Below are positions 26,207-33,411 of a DNA stretch of 64,000 bases, in pieces. Numbering within the stretch: the stretch's first letter is position 1; each line of letters begins with the position of its first letter. The position numbers and the translations under genes are program-made. This stretch comes from VXYL01 sp965243175 (lineage in GTDB: Bacteria; Pseudomonadota; Gammaproteobacteria; Pseudomonadales; Azotimanducaceae). The stretch covers positions 1,488,001 through 1,552,000 of the forward strand of contig OZ251532.1 in the NCBI GenBank assembly GCA_965243175.1, in the 5' to 3' direction. The notes under the pieces were generated by a model. The model did no database searches, was not told the origin of the DNA, and worked only from the letters and a program-made list of their open reading frames with translations.

Positions 26207-27889
26207 TCACTGGTGGGCGGCCTTGGCTGCCCCTGTTCTGCGGCGTCTCCTTCCGTGCCTTCGCTGGCGGAGGCGGGTCCACCCCTCGCGCAGGCGTGAA
26301 ATCCGAGCTTTGGAAAAGCCGCAGCCCTTGCGTAGAAGGATGTCGTCGCCGTGGTCTAGCGCCGCCGCGACGTTGCCCATTCGCAGCCACTCATCGATGC
26401 GGTGCGATTCAAGCTCCCCCGCGAAGGCGTAGGGCACCGGCAGTTCCTCGGCTTCCCGCGGCTCCAGCTCCAGAACACCGCCGCCATAGCTGCGGCCGCA
26501 TATCTCCGACCAAGCGAAGGTCAACGAGTTCACCATCGCGCCGCAAAGGCGGCCACAGTCGACACCGGCCCGCATCCGCACGCGGTGAATCGTGTCCGTC
26601 GCCGTTGCGCCAGCCTCGTTCGCCGATAGCAGGGGCGCGTGGTGGATTTGGCGGTACAAGAACGCGTCCGGAACGGAGACCGAAGGGACGTCGAACCAGC
26701 GGTCGCGGATGCGGCATTTGTAGCCCTTGCTGACGCCTTGCGCTTCGCCTTGGCGGATGTACTCGTCTAGCTGCGGCGAAAATGAAGCGCGGTCGAGGCC
26801 CTTCAAGTTGAGGAGCTTCGACCGATTCGACTTCGCATAGGCGCGCAGGTCCTCTTGAGTGAAACGAATGGACTTCAAGGCTGAGGTTCGACCGACCACG
26901 TCCAACGCGTGGCCGTTCACGCCGAACTGCTCCGCCTGCTGTTCGCTGACGACGAAGAATCTGTTGCGGCCAGTCACAATGCCGACGTCGACGTCGGCCA
27001 GTTCGCCCAAGCGATCCAACTCGCCGCTGCTTGCGCAGTCCTGTATTGCTTTGAACTCCGAGTTGCCCAAGAACAGCGATGTCCACTTCATCCCTCGTTG
27101 CCGGTGGCGCTCGGGCAGGTGCGGCACGGAGCCGGACATCGGTTCATCCGCGAGGAGCGCTTCGCCATTGGCGACCTGTCTTGTGTGAACGCGGCCGTGG
27201 GAACGAGCGCGTCGCCGGCGCCCATCCGCAAGCAGGAGCACGACCTCCTGCTGAATCTGCGGGAAGACCAATTCGTCGAAGGCGACCAGGAAAACGTCCT
27301 CGAACAGCAGAGGAAGCCGCTCTCTAAGTTCGGCGGCGTACTTCACCTGCAACAGCTCGGCGGGAACCACCATCGCCAGACGGCCGCCGTCGCGGAGCAG
27401 TTCAGCGGACAGCTGAACGAACGCAATCCAGGCGTTCGCAAGGCCATTGGGCCTGTAACCGAACGAGTTCAGGAGCCGGAACGCCCGCTCCCGCTCCTGC
27501 TTGTCGAAGTGCTGGAACCGAATGAAGGGCGGATTGCCGAGCGCGACGTCGTAGCCGCGCCTGTCGAGGAGTTCAGGGGCAATGTCGAAAAAGCTGCCGC
27601 ACTTCCACTCCACGGTTCCCGCGGTGCCGTTGACGGATTGCTTCGCCTTTTCGATCTCGGGACGCATGATTTCAACTGCCGTCATCTGTCCGCCGCGGCC
27701 GAGGAGCTGCGTGGCCGCGGAAACGAAGCTGCCGTCGCCGCAGCTAGGTTCAAGCACACGGTCCGTGGAAGTTCGTATGGCCCAATTGCAGAGGTAGTCG
27801 GCCAACACACGAGGCGTGTAGTAACCGCCGCGAATCTTCCGCTCCGTCGGCGTTGCCTTGTTGGTTTTGAAGTTCTGCTCTGCCGGCAT
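26207..27889 (-). CDS. N6-adenine DNA methyltransferase of a type II RM system
   Basis: This 560-residue enzyme has the AdoMet-binding motif I in RVLEPSCGDGSFVSAA. The catalytic motif IV is GNPPFIRFQ (NPPF), so adenine-N6 is the target base. The C-terminal half, with SIRFTQEDLR and RIRDRWFDVPSVSVPDAFLY, is the target-recognition region. A basic tail (RHGRRRRRTG) ends the protein. Eco57I-like methyltransferases share this arrangement. The ATG at 27889 follows GGAG by six bases; a TTG at 27901 is in frame but lacks a ribosome-binding site. The gene lies 14 bases downstream of the putative endonuclease gene on the same strand. Confidence 0.9.
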   Translation of the reverse strand: MPAEQNFKTNKATPTERKIRGGYYTPRVLADYLCNWAIRTSTDRVLEPSCGDGSFVSAATQLLGRGGQMTAVEIMRPEIEKAKQSVNGTAGTVEWKCGSFFDIAPELLDRRGYDVALGNPPFIRFQHFDKQERERAFRLLNSFGYRPNGLANAWIAFVQLSAELLRDGGRLAMVVPAELLQVKYAAELRERLPLLFEDVFLVAFDELVFPQIQQEVVLLLADGRRRRARSHGRVHTRQVANGEALLADEPMSGSVPHLPERHRQRGMKWTSLFLGNSEFKAIQDCASSGELDRLGELADVDVGIVTGRNRFFVVSEQQAEQFGVNGHALDVVGRTSALKSIRFTQEDLRAYAKSNRSKLLNLKGLDRASFSPQLDEYIRQGEAQGVSKGYKCRIRDRWFDVPSVSVPDAFLYRQIHHAPLLSANEAGATATDTIHRVRMRAGVDCGRLCGAMVNSLTFAWSEICGRSYGGGVLELEPREAEELPVPYAFAGELESHRIDEWLRMGNVAAALDHGDDILLRKGCGFSKARISRLREGWTRLRQRRHGRRRRRTGAAKAAHQ

Positions 27890-27903
27890 CTTGCTCTCCA
27901 AGT

Positions 27904-28647
27904 TCAGGTCGTGTGGGGCGGGAGGTGTTGATAGCGGTCTCTGTAGGCGCTCTCAATGCGCTGGCTCATGTTTCGCAGCAGAATTGGGGAGTCGCTGTCG
28001 GGCGTGTCTGGATCGATCTCGCCGTTGTTTGGATCCCAAAGCACCAAGGAGACGGCTTCGGCCAAGTGGTGCTGATCCAACTCATCCTTTCGTGAACCCA
28101 AGCGTTCAAGTGTGCTGATGATTGCGCGTCGCTGGCGCTCCATTACCGCTTGTGCTGGTATGGCGACGATGAAAGCGACAATGCAGAAGGGAAACCGCGT
28201 GTGGGCGGTCGCTGCTTCCGACGCCAAGTCGTTGATCATGTTCTGCCAGTTCTTTCGGATGCTGCTCTTCTCGTTCAACGTTTTGCTGTCGAACACTACC
28301 CGAGGACCGTCCGGCCGGTAGGCCACGTCGTAGTTCTGCGGCCGTATTCCGCCGACCACTCGCGTGGTGCCGACCTCGACGCAATCCGGCTGGTGAGGCG
28401 TGAGGGCGTTTGCGTTCGGCGTGACGACGGGAACGCCGCCGAGCATGGCCGCTAGCGCGTTGGCAAATGCGCTATCGAAGATGCGGGCGAACTCGATTCC
28501 CTGCGCTCTGTCGAAGCGACTTGGGCGCTTGGTTTGGGGCTTTCCGTCCGTACCAGGACTCCCTTCCGTGCCGAGCCAAGTCGCGCCCCAGCTGGCCAGG
28601 GCCTCTCGATCAATGCGTATCTCCGGCATTCCTTGCAGTTCGGGCAT
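27904..28647 (-). CDS. Putative type II restriction endonuclease
   Basis: This 247-residue protein was not recognised by family name. It has a possible PD-(D/E)xK centre in NYDVAYRPDGPRVVFDSKTL (Asp, then DSK as a variant of ExK). A conserved-looking helix RKNWQNMINDLASEA follows. The position immediately upstream of an Eco57I-type methyltransferase, in the same operon with 14 bases between, is the main support for an endonuclease role. The start at 28647 follows a GAGGAG site by ten bases; other in-frame codons upstream are less good. The recognition sequence cannot be inferred. Confidence 0.7.
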   Translation of the reverse strand: MPELQGMPEIRIDREALASWGATWLGTEGSPGTDGKPQTKRPSRFDRAQGIEFARIFDSAFANALAAMLGGVPVVTPNANALTPHQPDCVEVGTTRVVGGIRPQNYDVAYRPDGPRVVFDSKTLNEKSSIRKNWQNMINDLASEAATAHTRFPFCIVAFIVAIPAQAVMERQRRAIISTLERLGSRKDELDQHHLAEAVSLVLWDPNNGEIDPDTPDSDSPILLRNMSQRIESAYRDRYQHLPPHTT

Positions 28648-28684
28648 GTCAGAGAGCTCCTCGCGCAGTGCCGTAGACGACCAT

Positions 28685-28737
28685 CCAGTATTCGGAAGGC
28701 GCATCGCCGAGCAGGCGGATGCAGACTAGCATACTGG
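28685..28737 (-). promoter_or_regulatory. Possible promoter/operator upstream of the restriction endonuclease gene
   Basis: The 120-base gap upstream of the endonuclease gene contains CCAGTAT (28685-28691) and ATACTGG (28731-28737). These are perfect 7-base inverted arms 39 bases apart. A TATGCT hexamer on the minus strand (28733-28728) overlaps the outer arm and could be a -10. No controller (C) protein gene is present in the operon. The assignment is tentative. Confidence 0.3.
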
Positions 28738-28769
28738 ACGAGCGGGCAGTACCGTCGCCCCCGGCTCGC

Positions 28770-30254
28770 TCAACCCGCCTCGGCCGCGTTCCTGCCCGCG
28801 ACGCGTCCGAATACCGCGCCGGAGGTGAGGCCGGTGCCGCCGGGGTAGTTGAAGTAGAAGAGGCCGCCGACGAGTTCGCCGGCGGCGAAGATGCCTGGCA
28901 TCGGCGCCCCGTCTTCGCCGAGCACCCGCGCTTCTTCGTCCACGGCGAGCCCGCCGAAGGTGAACGTGATGCCGCAGGTGACGCCGTAGGCTTCGAACGG
29001 CGGGGTGTCGATGGGGTTCGCCCAGTTCGACTTGGGCACCGCTAAGCCTTGGGCGGCGCGGCCATCCTTGATGGTGGGGTCGAAGGGCGTTGCCGCGTCT
29101 ACCGCGGCGTTGAAGCGGGCGATTTCCTCGAGCAGGGCGGCGCCGTCCACGCCTTCCGCCTCGGCCAGCTTCGCTGCCAAGGCGTCCAGGCTGTCGGCGC
29201 GGATGCGGGTGACGCGGCGGATGCGGTATTCGTCGCGCAGCAGGTGGGCGACCTTGGCGTCGAATATCTGCCACGCGCACTGGCCTGGCTGGTTCAGCAC
29301 TTCGCGGCCGTAGCGGGCGTAGGTGTAGTTGCGGAAATCGGCGCCTTCGTCCACGAAGCGGCGGCCGAGCTGGTTGACCATGATGCCGAACGGGTAGGAG
29401 TGCTTCTGGAAGTTGTCGCCCACGTCCAAGTCGCCGAATTCCGGCGCGTTCACGTCCCAGCCGACGGCGTGGCAGCCGGACCAGTTGCCCCTCGTGGCGG
29501 CGCCTGCCTCCACCGCCATGCGGATGCCGTCGCCGGTGTTGAAGCGGGTGCCGCGCACCTTCGCCAAGTCCCAGCCCGGCCCCAGGTAGCGGGTGCGCCA
29601 CGCGGCGTTGGACTCGAAGCCGCCGCACGCCAACACCACGGCGTCCGCTGCCAGCGTTTCTCGGCCGGCCTGCCCGGCAAGCTCCACGCCCACCTTGAAG
29701 CCCTTGGATTTCCGCCGCCGCAAGGTCGTCGCTCTGGCGCCGTAGCGGATGCGAACACCGCTTGCTTCGGCGATGGCCGCGAGGCTGTCCACCAGCCCCG
29801 GCCCGCCGCCCCACGCTTCCACGGTCAGGCCGCCCCAGAAACGCACCTTGCCTTCCACCTCGAAGGATTGCCGCCCGTACAGCGGCAGAAAGCGCACCCC
29901 TTTCTCGCGCATCCAGGCCAGCGTCTCGAAGCTGGACTCGACCAGCCGTTCCGCCAGTTCGGGCGCCGTTCGGTAGCTCGTCACGCGCCCCAGGTCGTCG
30001 TAGAACTGCTCGCGGGAATAGGTGCCGAAGTCCGTACGCGCCAGTTCGTCGGCGGTGAGTTCGGGCATCAGCCGCCGCAGGTCGTCCACGCCGTTGTAGA
30101 CCGTGCGCATGGCGCCCGCCGTGAACCGCGAGTTGCCACCGCGCAGGTCGAAAGGAGCGCGTTCGAGCAGCGTCACATCGGCGCCGCCTTCGCGTGCCGC
30201 AATCGCCGCGTTGAGAGCTGCGTTGCCGCCTCCGAGGACGAGAACCCGCGTCAA
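28770..30254 (-). CDS. FAD-dependent dehydrogenase (TcuA/fumarate-reductase-like)
   Basis: This 494-residue flavoprotein has an N-terminal Rossmann dinucleotide motif (VLVLGGGNAALNAAIAAREG) and a succinate dehydrogenase/fumarate reductase-type capping and active-site domain. The active-site His-Arg pair is in the C-terminal region. GGTGLTSGAVFGRVAGRNAA near the end is the C-terminal FAD-binding motif. Tricarballylate dehydrogenase TcuA is the closest characterised member I can suggest by appearance, not by alignment. The TTG start overlaps the CoA-transferase stop (TTGA), so translation is coupled. A 50-codon fragment of this gene lies at 26020-26195. Confidence 0.85.
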   Translation of the reverse strand: MTRVLVLGGGNAALNAAIAAREGGADVTLLERAPFDLRGGNSRFTAGAMRTVYNGVDDLRRLMPELTADELARTDFGTYSREQFYDDLGRVTSYRTAPELAERLVESSFETLAWMREKGVRFLPLYGRQSFEVEGKVRFWGGLTVEAWGGGPGLVDSLAAIAEASGVRIRYGARATTLRRRKSKGFKVGVELAGQAGRETLAADAVVLACGGFESNAAWRTRYLGPGWDLAKVRGTRFNTGDGIRMAVEAGAATRGNWSGCHAVGWDVNAPEFGDLDVGDNFQKHSYPFGIMVNQLGRRFVDEGADFRNYTYARYGREVLNQPGQCAWQIFDAKVAHLLRDEYRIRRVTRIRADSLDALAAKLAEAEGVDGAALLEEIARFNAAVDAATPFDPTIKDGRAAQGLAVPKSNWANPIDTPPFEAYGVTCGITFTFGGLAVDEEARVLGEDGAPMPGIFAAGELVGGLFYFNYPGGTGLTSGAVFGRVAGRNAAEAG

Positions 30255-31477
30255 CCGAGCACTCCTTCGGATCGCAGCTTGGCGATGGCCGCATCGTCGT
30301 AGCCGAGTTCGGAGAGCACTTCGGCGCTGTGTTCGCCGAGCCGTGGCGGTGGCCGCGTGGGCGTTGCGGGCGCGGCGTCCACGGTGAAGCCAGCGCCCAC
30401 GAAGCGGAGCTTGCCGTCCGCGATGCCCGGCACGTCGTCGAGTTCGGCCAGCGTTCCCCTGTGCGCCAACTGCGGGTTTTCGACGACGCGCTCCGGCCCC
30501 TTGAGCTGCCCCGCCGGAATGCCAGCGGCGGTGAGCAGGGCGTCCCAATGCTCAGCGGTATCGCCACGGAAATGCTCGGCGAAGAGTTGCCGCAGCGCCG
30601 CGCGGTTCTCGAACGCGGCTTCTTCAGTGGCGAAGCGTTCGTCCTGCAGCACGTCCTCGCGGCCGAGCGCCTTCGCCATCCGCTCGAAGAGGCGATGGGT
30701 GTTGGCGTTCACCAGCAGCGTGCCGTCCTTGGTCTCGAAGGTGCCGGCGGAACCCTGCTGCGCCAAGGGATTGGGGCCGACCCGGCCACGCACCCGCCCC
30801 GTCGCCAAGTAGCTGTAGTAGTTGAGGCCCATCAGCGCCATGCAGCTTTCCAGCATGGAGACGTCGATGAACGCGCCCTCGCCGCTGCGTTGGCGGCGCA
30901 GAAGCGCGGCGTTGATGGCGGAACTGGCGACGATGGCCGTGCCCGCGTCCGCAACCGCGAAGCCCACCCGCACCGGCTGCTCTTCAGTTCCCGTGGCCAT
31001 GAACATGCCGGATTCGCCTTGGATGAGGTGGTCGTAGGCCGGGCGGTTGCTCCCCGGCCCGGTCTGCCCGTAGCCGGAGATGGCGCAGTACACCAGGTTC
31101 GGCCTGACCTCCCGCAGCGCCTCGTAGCCGATGCCGAGGCGGTCCGGCGTCCCTGGCCGCATGTTGTGCAGCACCACGTCCGCGGTGGCGACGAGCGCAT
31201 GAACGGCGCGCAAGCCCTCCGGCGCCTTGAGGTCGATGGCCAGCGAGCGCTTGTTCGCGTTCTGCCCCAGAAACGCGGGCGGCAGACCTTGCGGGTGCCC
31301 GGCGCGCATCTGGTCGCCGCCCGACGGCGCTTCCACCTTCACCACGTCCGCCCCCATCAGCGCCAGCTGGTAGGCGCAGAGCGGCCCGGCGTGAACGTGG
31401 GTGAAATCCACCACGCGAACGCCGTCGAGCAGATCGACGGGTTGCGCGGCGCGAGGGGCCGGCTGTTGCTCGGACAT
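30251..31477 (-). CDS. CaiB/BaiF-family CoA transferase (family III)
   Basis: This 408-residue enzyme has the family III signature (LLDGVRVVDFTHVHAGPLCA near the N-terminus). The catalytic Asp lies in NRPAYDHLIQGESGMF. The glycine-rich loop is TGTEEQPVRVGF. Members move CoA between organic acids such as formyl-CoA/oxalate, carnitine and bile acids. The acceptor is unknown here. It is coupled to the flavoprotein gene (TTGA overlap), suggesting a pathway for an unusual carboxylic acid. The ATG at 31477 follows GGGAGAG. It is divergent from the HEPN-like gene. Confidence 0.9.
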   Translation of the reverse strand: MSEQQPAPRAAQPVDLLDGVRVVDFTHVHAGPLCAYQLALMGADVVKVEAPSGGDQMRAGHPQGLPPAFLGQNANKRSLAIDLKAPEGLRAVHALVATADVVLHNMRPGTPDRLGIGYEALREVRPNLVYCAISGYGQTGPGSNRPAYDHLIQGESGMFMATGTEEQPVRVGFAVADAGTAIVASSAINAALLRRQRSGEGAFIDVSMLESCMALMGLNYYSYLATGRVRGRVGPNPLAQQGSAGTFETKDGTLLVNANTHRLFERMAKALGREDVLQDERFATEEAAFENRAALRQLFAEHFRGDTAEHWDALLTAAGIPAGQLKGPERVVENPQLAHRGTLAELDDVPGIADGKLRFVGAGFTVDAAPATPTRPPPRLGEHSAEVLSELGYDDAAIAKLRSEGVLG

Positions 31478-31546
31478 GGCTCTCCCTTCCCGTGCTTGGT
31501 TTCGCTTTGATGCTATAACGCTTTCGACCGTGGAGCGGAACAACGG

Positions 31547-32245
31547 ATGCCGAACGCTCTGAACAGCGCCGCTCTGAAAGCGAAGCAGCGCCAGCTGCGC
31601 GACGGCTTCAGCTCGAACGTCAGCCTGCGCATCCACCGCGCCATCAGCTGGCTGCAAGGCGCCGAAGCCGCCCGCGAGAGGAAGGACCTGGACGCCGCGT
31701 TCATCTGCTGCTGGATCGCGTTCAACGCCGCCTACGTGCAGCCCTCCGAACTGCACAAGGACCACCCGGAACGGAAATTCTTCGAGTGGTATTTCAAGGA
31801 GATCTGCGCCGTGGACACGCGCCACGTGGTCTACGACGCCATCTGGCAGCGGTTCTCGCAATCCATCCGCACGCTGATCGACAACCGCTACGTGTTCGCC
31901 CCGTACTGGCGCCACCAGCACGGCGAGCCGGGCTTCGGCAACTGGGCGAGCCGATTCGAGAGCGAGCGCAAGATGATCCACAGCGCCCTTGGCCGAGGCG
32001 ACACGGTGCGCGTGCTCACCGTGCTGTTCGACCGCCTGTACGTGCTCCGCAACCAGCTCGTCCACGGCGGCGCCACGTGGCGAGGCGAGGTCAATCGCGC
32101 CCAAGTGCGCGATGGCGACGCCATCATGGCCTTCCTGGTACCCCACTTCGCCGACCTGATGATGGACAACCCGAACCAGCCTTGGGGCGTCCCGCCCTAT
32201 CCAGTCCAGGACGCGGCAAGCGACCAGCGCCGCGACGCGGGCTGA
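31547..32245 (+). CDS. HEPN-like protein (Apea-type)
   Basis: This 232-residue helical protein contains YVLRNQLVHGGATW near its C-terminal end, the R-x4-6-H motif (RNQLVHG) of HEPN ribonucleases. Preceding helices (RAISWLQGAEAARERKDLDA, AFICCWIAFNAAY) agree with an Apea-type HEPN domain. HEPN proteins cut RNA in toxin-antitoxin and abortive-infection systems, but many Apea-type members have no known partner. No MNT-like antitoxin is adjacent. A TATAAC hexamer at 31514-31519 may be a -10 element. The ATG at 31547 is used. Confidence 0.7.
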   Translation: MPNALNSAALKAKQRQLRDGFSSNVSLRIHRAISWLQGAEAARERKDLDAAFICCWIAFNAAYVQPSELHKDHPERKFFEWYFKEICAVDTRHVVYDAIWQRFSQSIRTLIDNRYVFAPYWRHQHGEPGFGNWASRFESERKMIHSALGRGDTVRVLTVLFDRLYVLRNQLVHGGATWRGEVNRAQVRDGDAIMAFLVPHFADLMMDNPNQPWGVPPYPVQDAASDQRRDAG

Positions 32246-32311
32246 GCACCATGCCACCGCTCTTCGTCGAACCGCTTAGAATCTCGCCCAACGAACCTAG
32301 GAGCCAAATCC

Positions 32312-32410
32312 ATGCGCACCGAGACGATGCTGTTCGCCAACCTGGTCGACGCCGAAGCCGCCTCCGCCTGCGCTAGGGAACTCGGCCTCGACGCCGACCC
32401 GACCCACTAG
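32312..32410 (+). pseudogene. Internally deleted copy of the downstream VOC gene
   Basis: A 32-codon remnant begins MRTETMLFAN, identical to the start of the intact VOC protein at 36140. It then jumps to VDAEAASACARELGLDADP, matching the intact VDDAQAAYARAKELGLDIL. About 75 residues are deleted, and a TAG ends it. The 40 bases upstream (CCGCTTAGAAT...AACGAACC) also match the upstream region of the intact gene, including the -10. The IetAS defence genes lie between the remnant and the intact gene. Confidence 0.8.
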
Positions 32411-32418
32411 GAAGGCTC

Positions 32419-33411
32419 GTGGCCAGAGCAGATCAGCTCCTAGCGCTGGCAAAGGCTGGCTCTTGCGGCGATCGGGTGGCGTTCCGCAGGGCGCTTGAGG
32501 ACATTATCGCCGGGGAGCGCGCCCGGCAGCATCATGTCCTCGCGGACCGGCTTGCGGCACACCTCGAAGCGGCGGGGCGGGCGGACAGGACGCAGGGGCC
32601 GGTTCGGCGATCAAGCAACACGGATCTCTACCACGACATTTCCCCTGTGCGAGTGCTGGATGACCTCGTGCTGCCCAAGGAAGTGGGCGTTACCTGCCGG
32701 CAAGTGCTGGCGGAGCACCATCGGGTCGATTTGCTTCGGGCGCACAACATGGAACCGCGCCATCGGTTGTTGCTCACAGGGCCGCCGGGCAACGGCAAGA
32801 CTTCGTTGGCGGAGGCGCTAGCGGCGGAGCTGGCTGTGCCCCTGCTGTCGGTGCGCTACGAGTCCGTCATCGCCAGCTACCTTGGCGAGACCTCGGTGCG
32901 GCTGGCAAGACTCTTCGATCAGGTTCGGACCCATCGCTGCGTCCTGTTCTTCGACGAGTTCGACGTGGTGGGCAAGGAGCGCGGCGACATCCACGAGACG
33001 GGCGAGATCAAGCGCGTCGTGAGTTCCTTGCTGTTGCAGGTGGATGAACTGCCTAGCCATGTCGTTGTCGCCGCGGCGACCAACCATCCCGAACTGCTTG
33101 ATCGTGCCGTGTGGCGGCGCTTCCAAGTGCGGCTGGACTTGCCGCGGCCAACGCAGGCATTGGCTGCGGAGTGGTTTCGTCGTTTCGAGAAACGCTCTGG
33201 CTTGAATCTGGGACGGGCACCGACGACGCTGGCGAAGCAGCTACATGGCTTGAGTTTCTCCGAGTTGGAGCAGTTCGGTTTGGATGTGCAACGCCAGCAT
33301 GTGCTGGGGCTTCCGGATTGCGACATGAAGACGACGGTAGCCAACCAGCTGAAGGCGTGGAAGAAGCGACCTGAATGCCGCGGGACGGCTGCCGGCAACG
33401 GAGCGCAGTAG
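32419..33411 (+). CDS. ietA: IetA-like AAA ATPase
   Basis: This 330-residue protein is a single AAA+ domain. Walker A is GPPGNGKTSLAEALAAELA, Walker B is CVLFFDEFDVVGKER, sensor 1 is VVAAATNHPELLD, and the arginine finger is in AVWRRFQVRLDLP. It partners the following subtilisin-like protease. AAA ATPase plus S8 protease pairs are known as IetAS, described first on the Agrobacterium Ti plasmid as a stability/toxin-antitoxin pair and later as an anti-phage system. The GTG start at 32419 follows GAAGG; the gene is directly followed by ietS without a gap. The locus sits between a truncated and an intact VOC gene. Confidence 0.85.
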   Translation: MARADQLLALAKAGSCGDRVAFRRALEDIIAGERARQHHVLADRLAAHLEAAGRADRTQGPVRRSSNTDLYHDISPVRVLDDLVLPKEVGVTCRQVLAEHHRVDLLRAHNMEPRHRLLLTGPPGNGKTSLAEALAAELAVPLLSVRYESVIASYLGETSVRLARLFDQVRTHRCVLFFDEFDVVGKERGDIHETGEIKRVVSSLLLQVDELPSHVVVAAATNHPELLDRAVWRRFQVRLDLPRPTQALAAEWFRRFEKRSGLNLGRAPTTLAKQLHGLSFSELEQFGLDVQRQHVLGLPDCDMKTTVANQLKAWKKRPECRGTAAGNGAQ

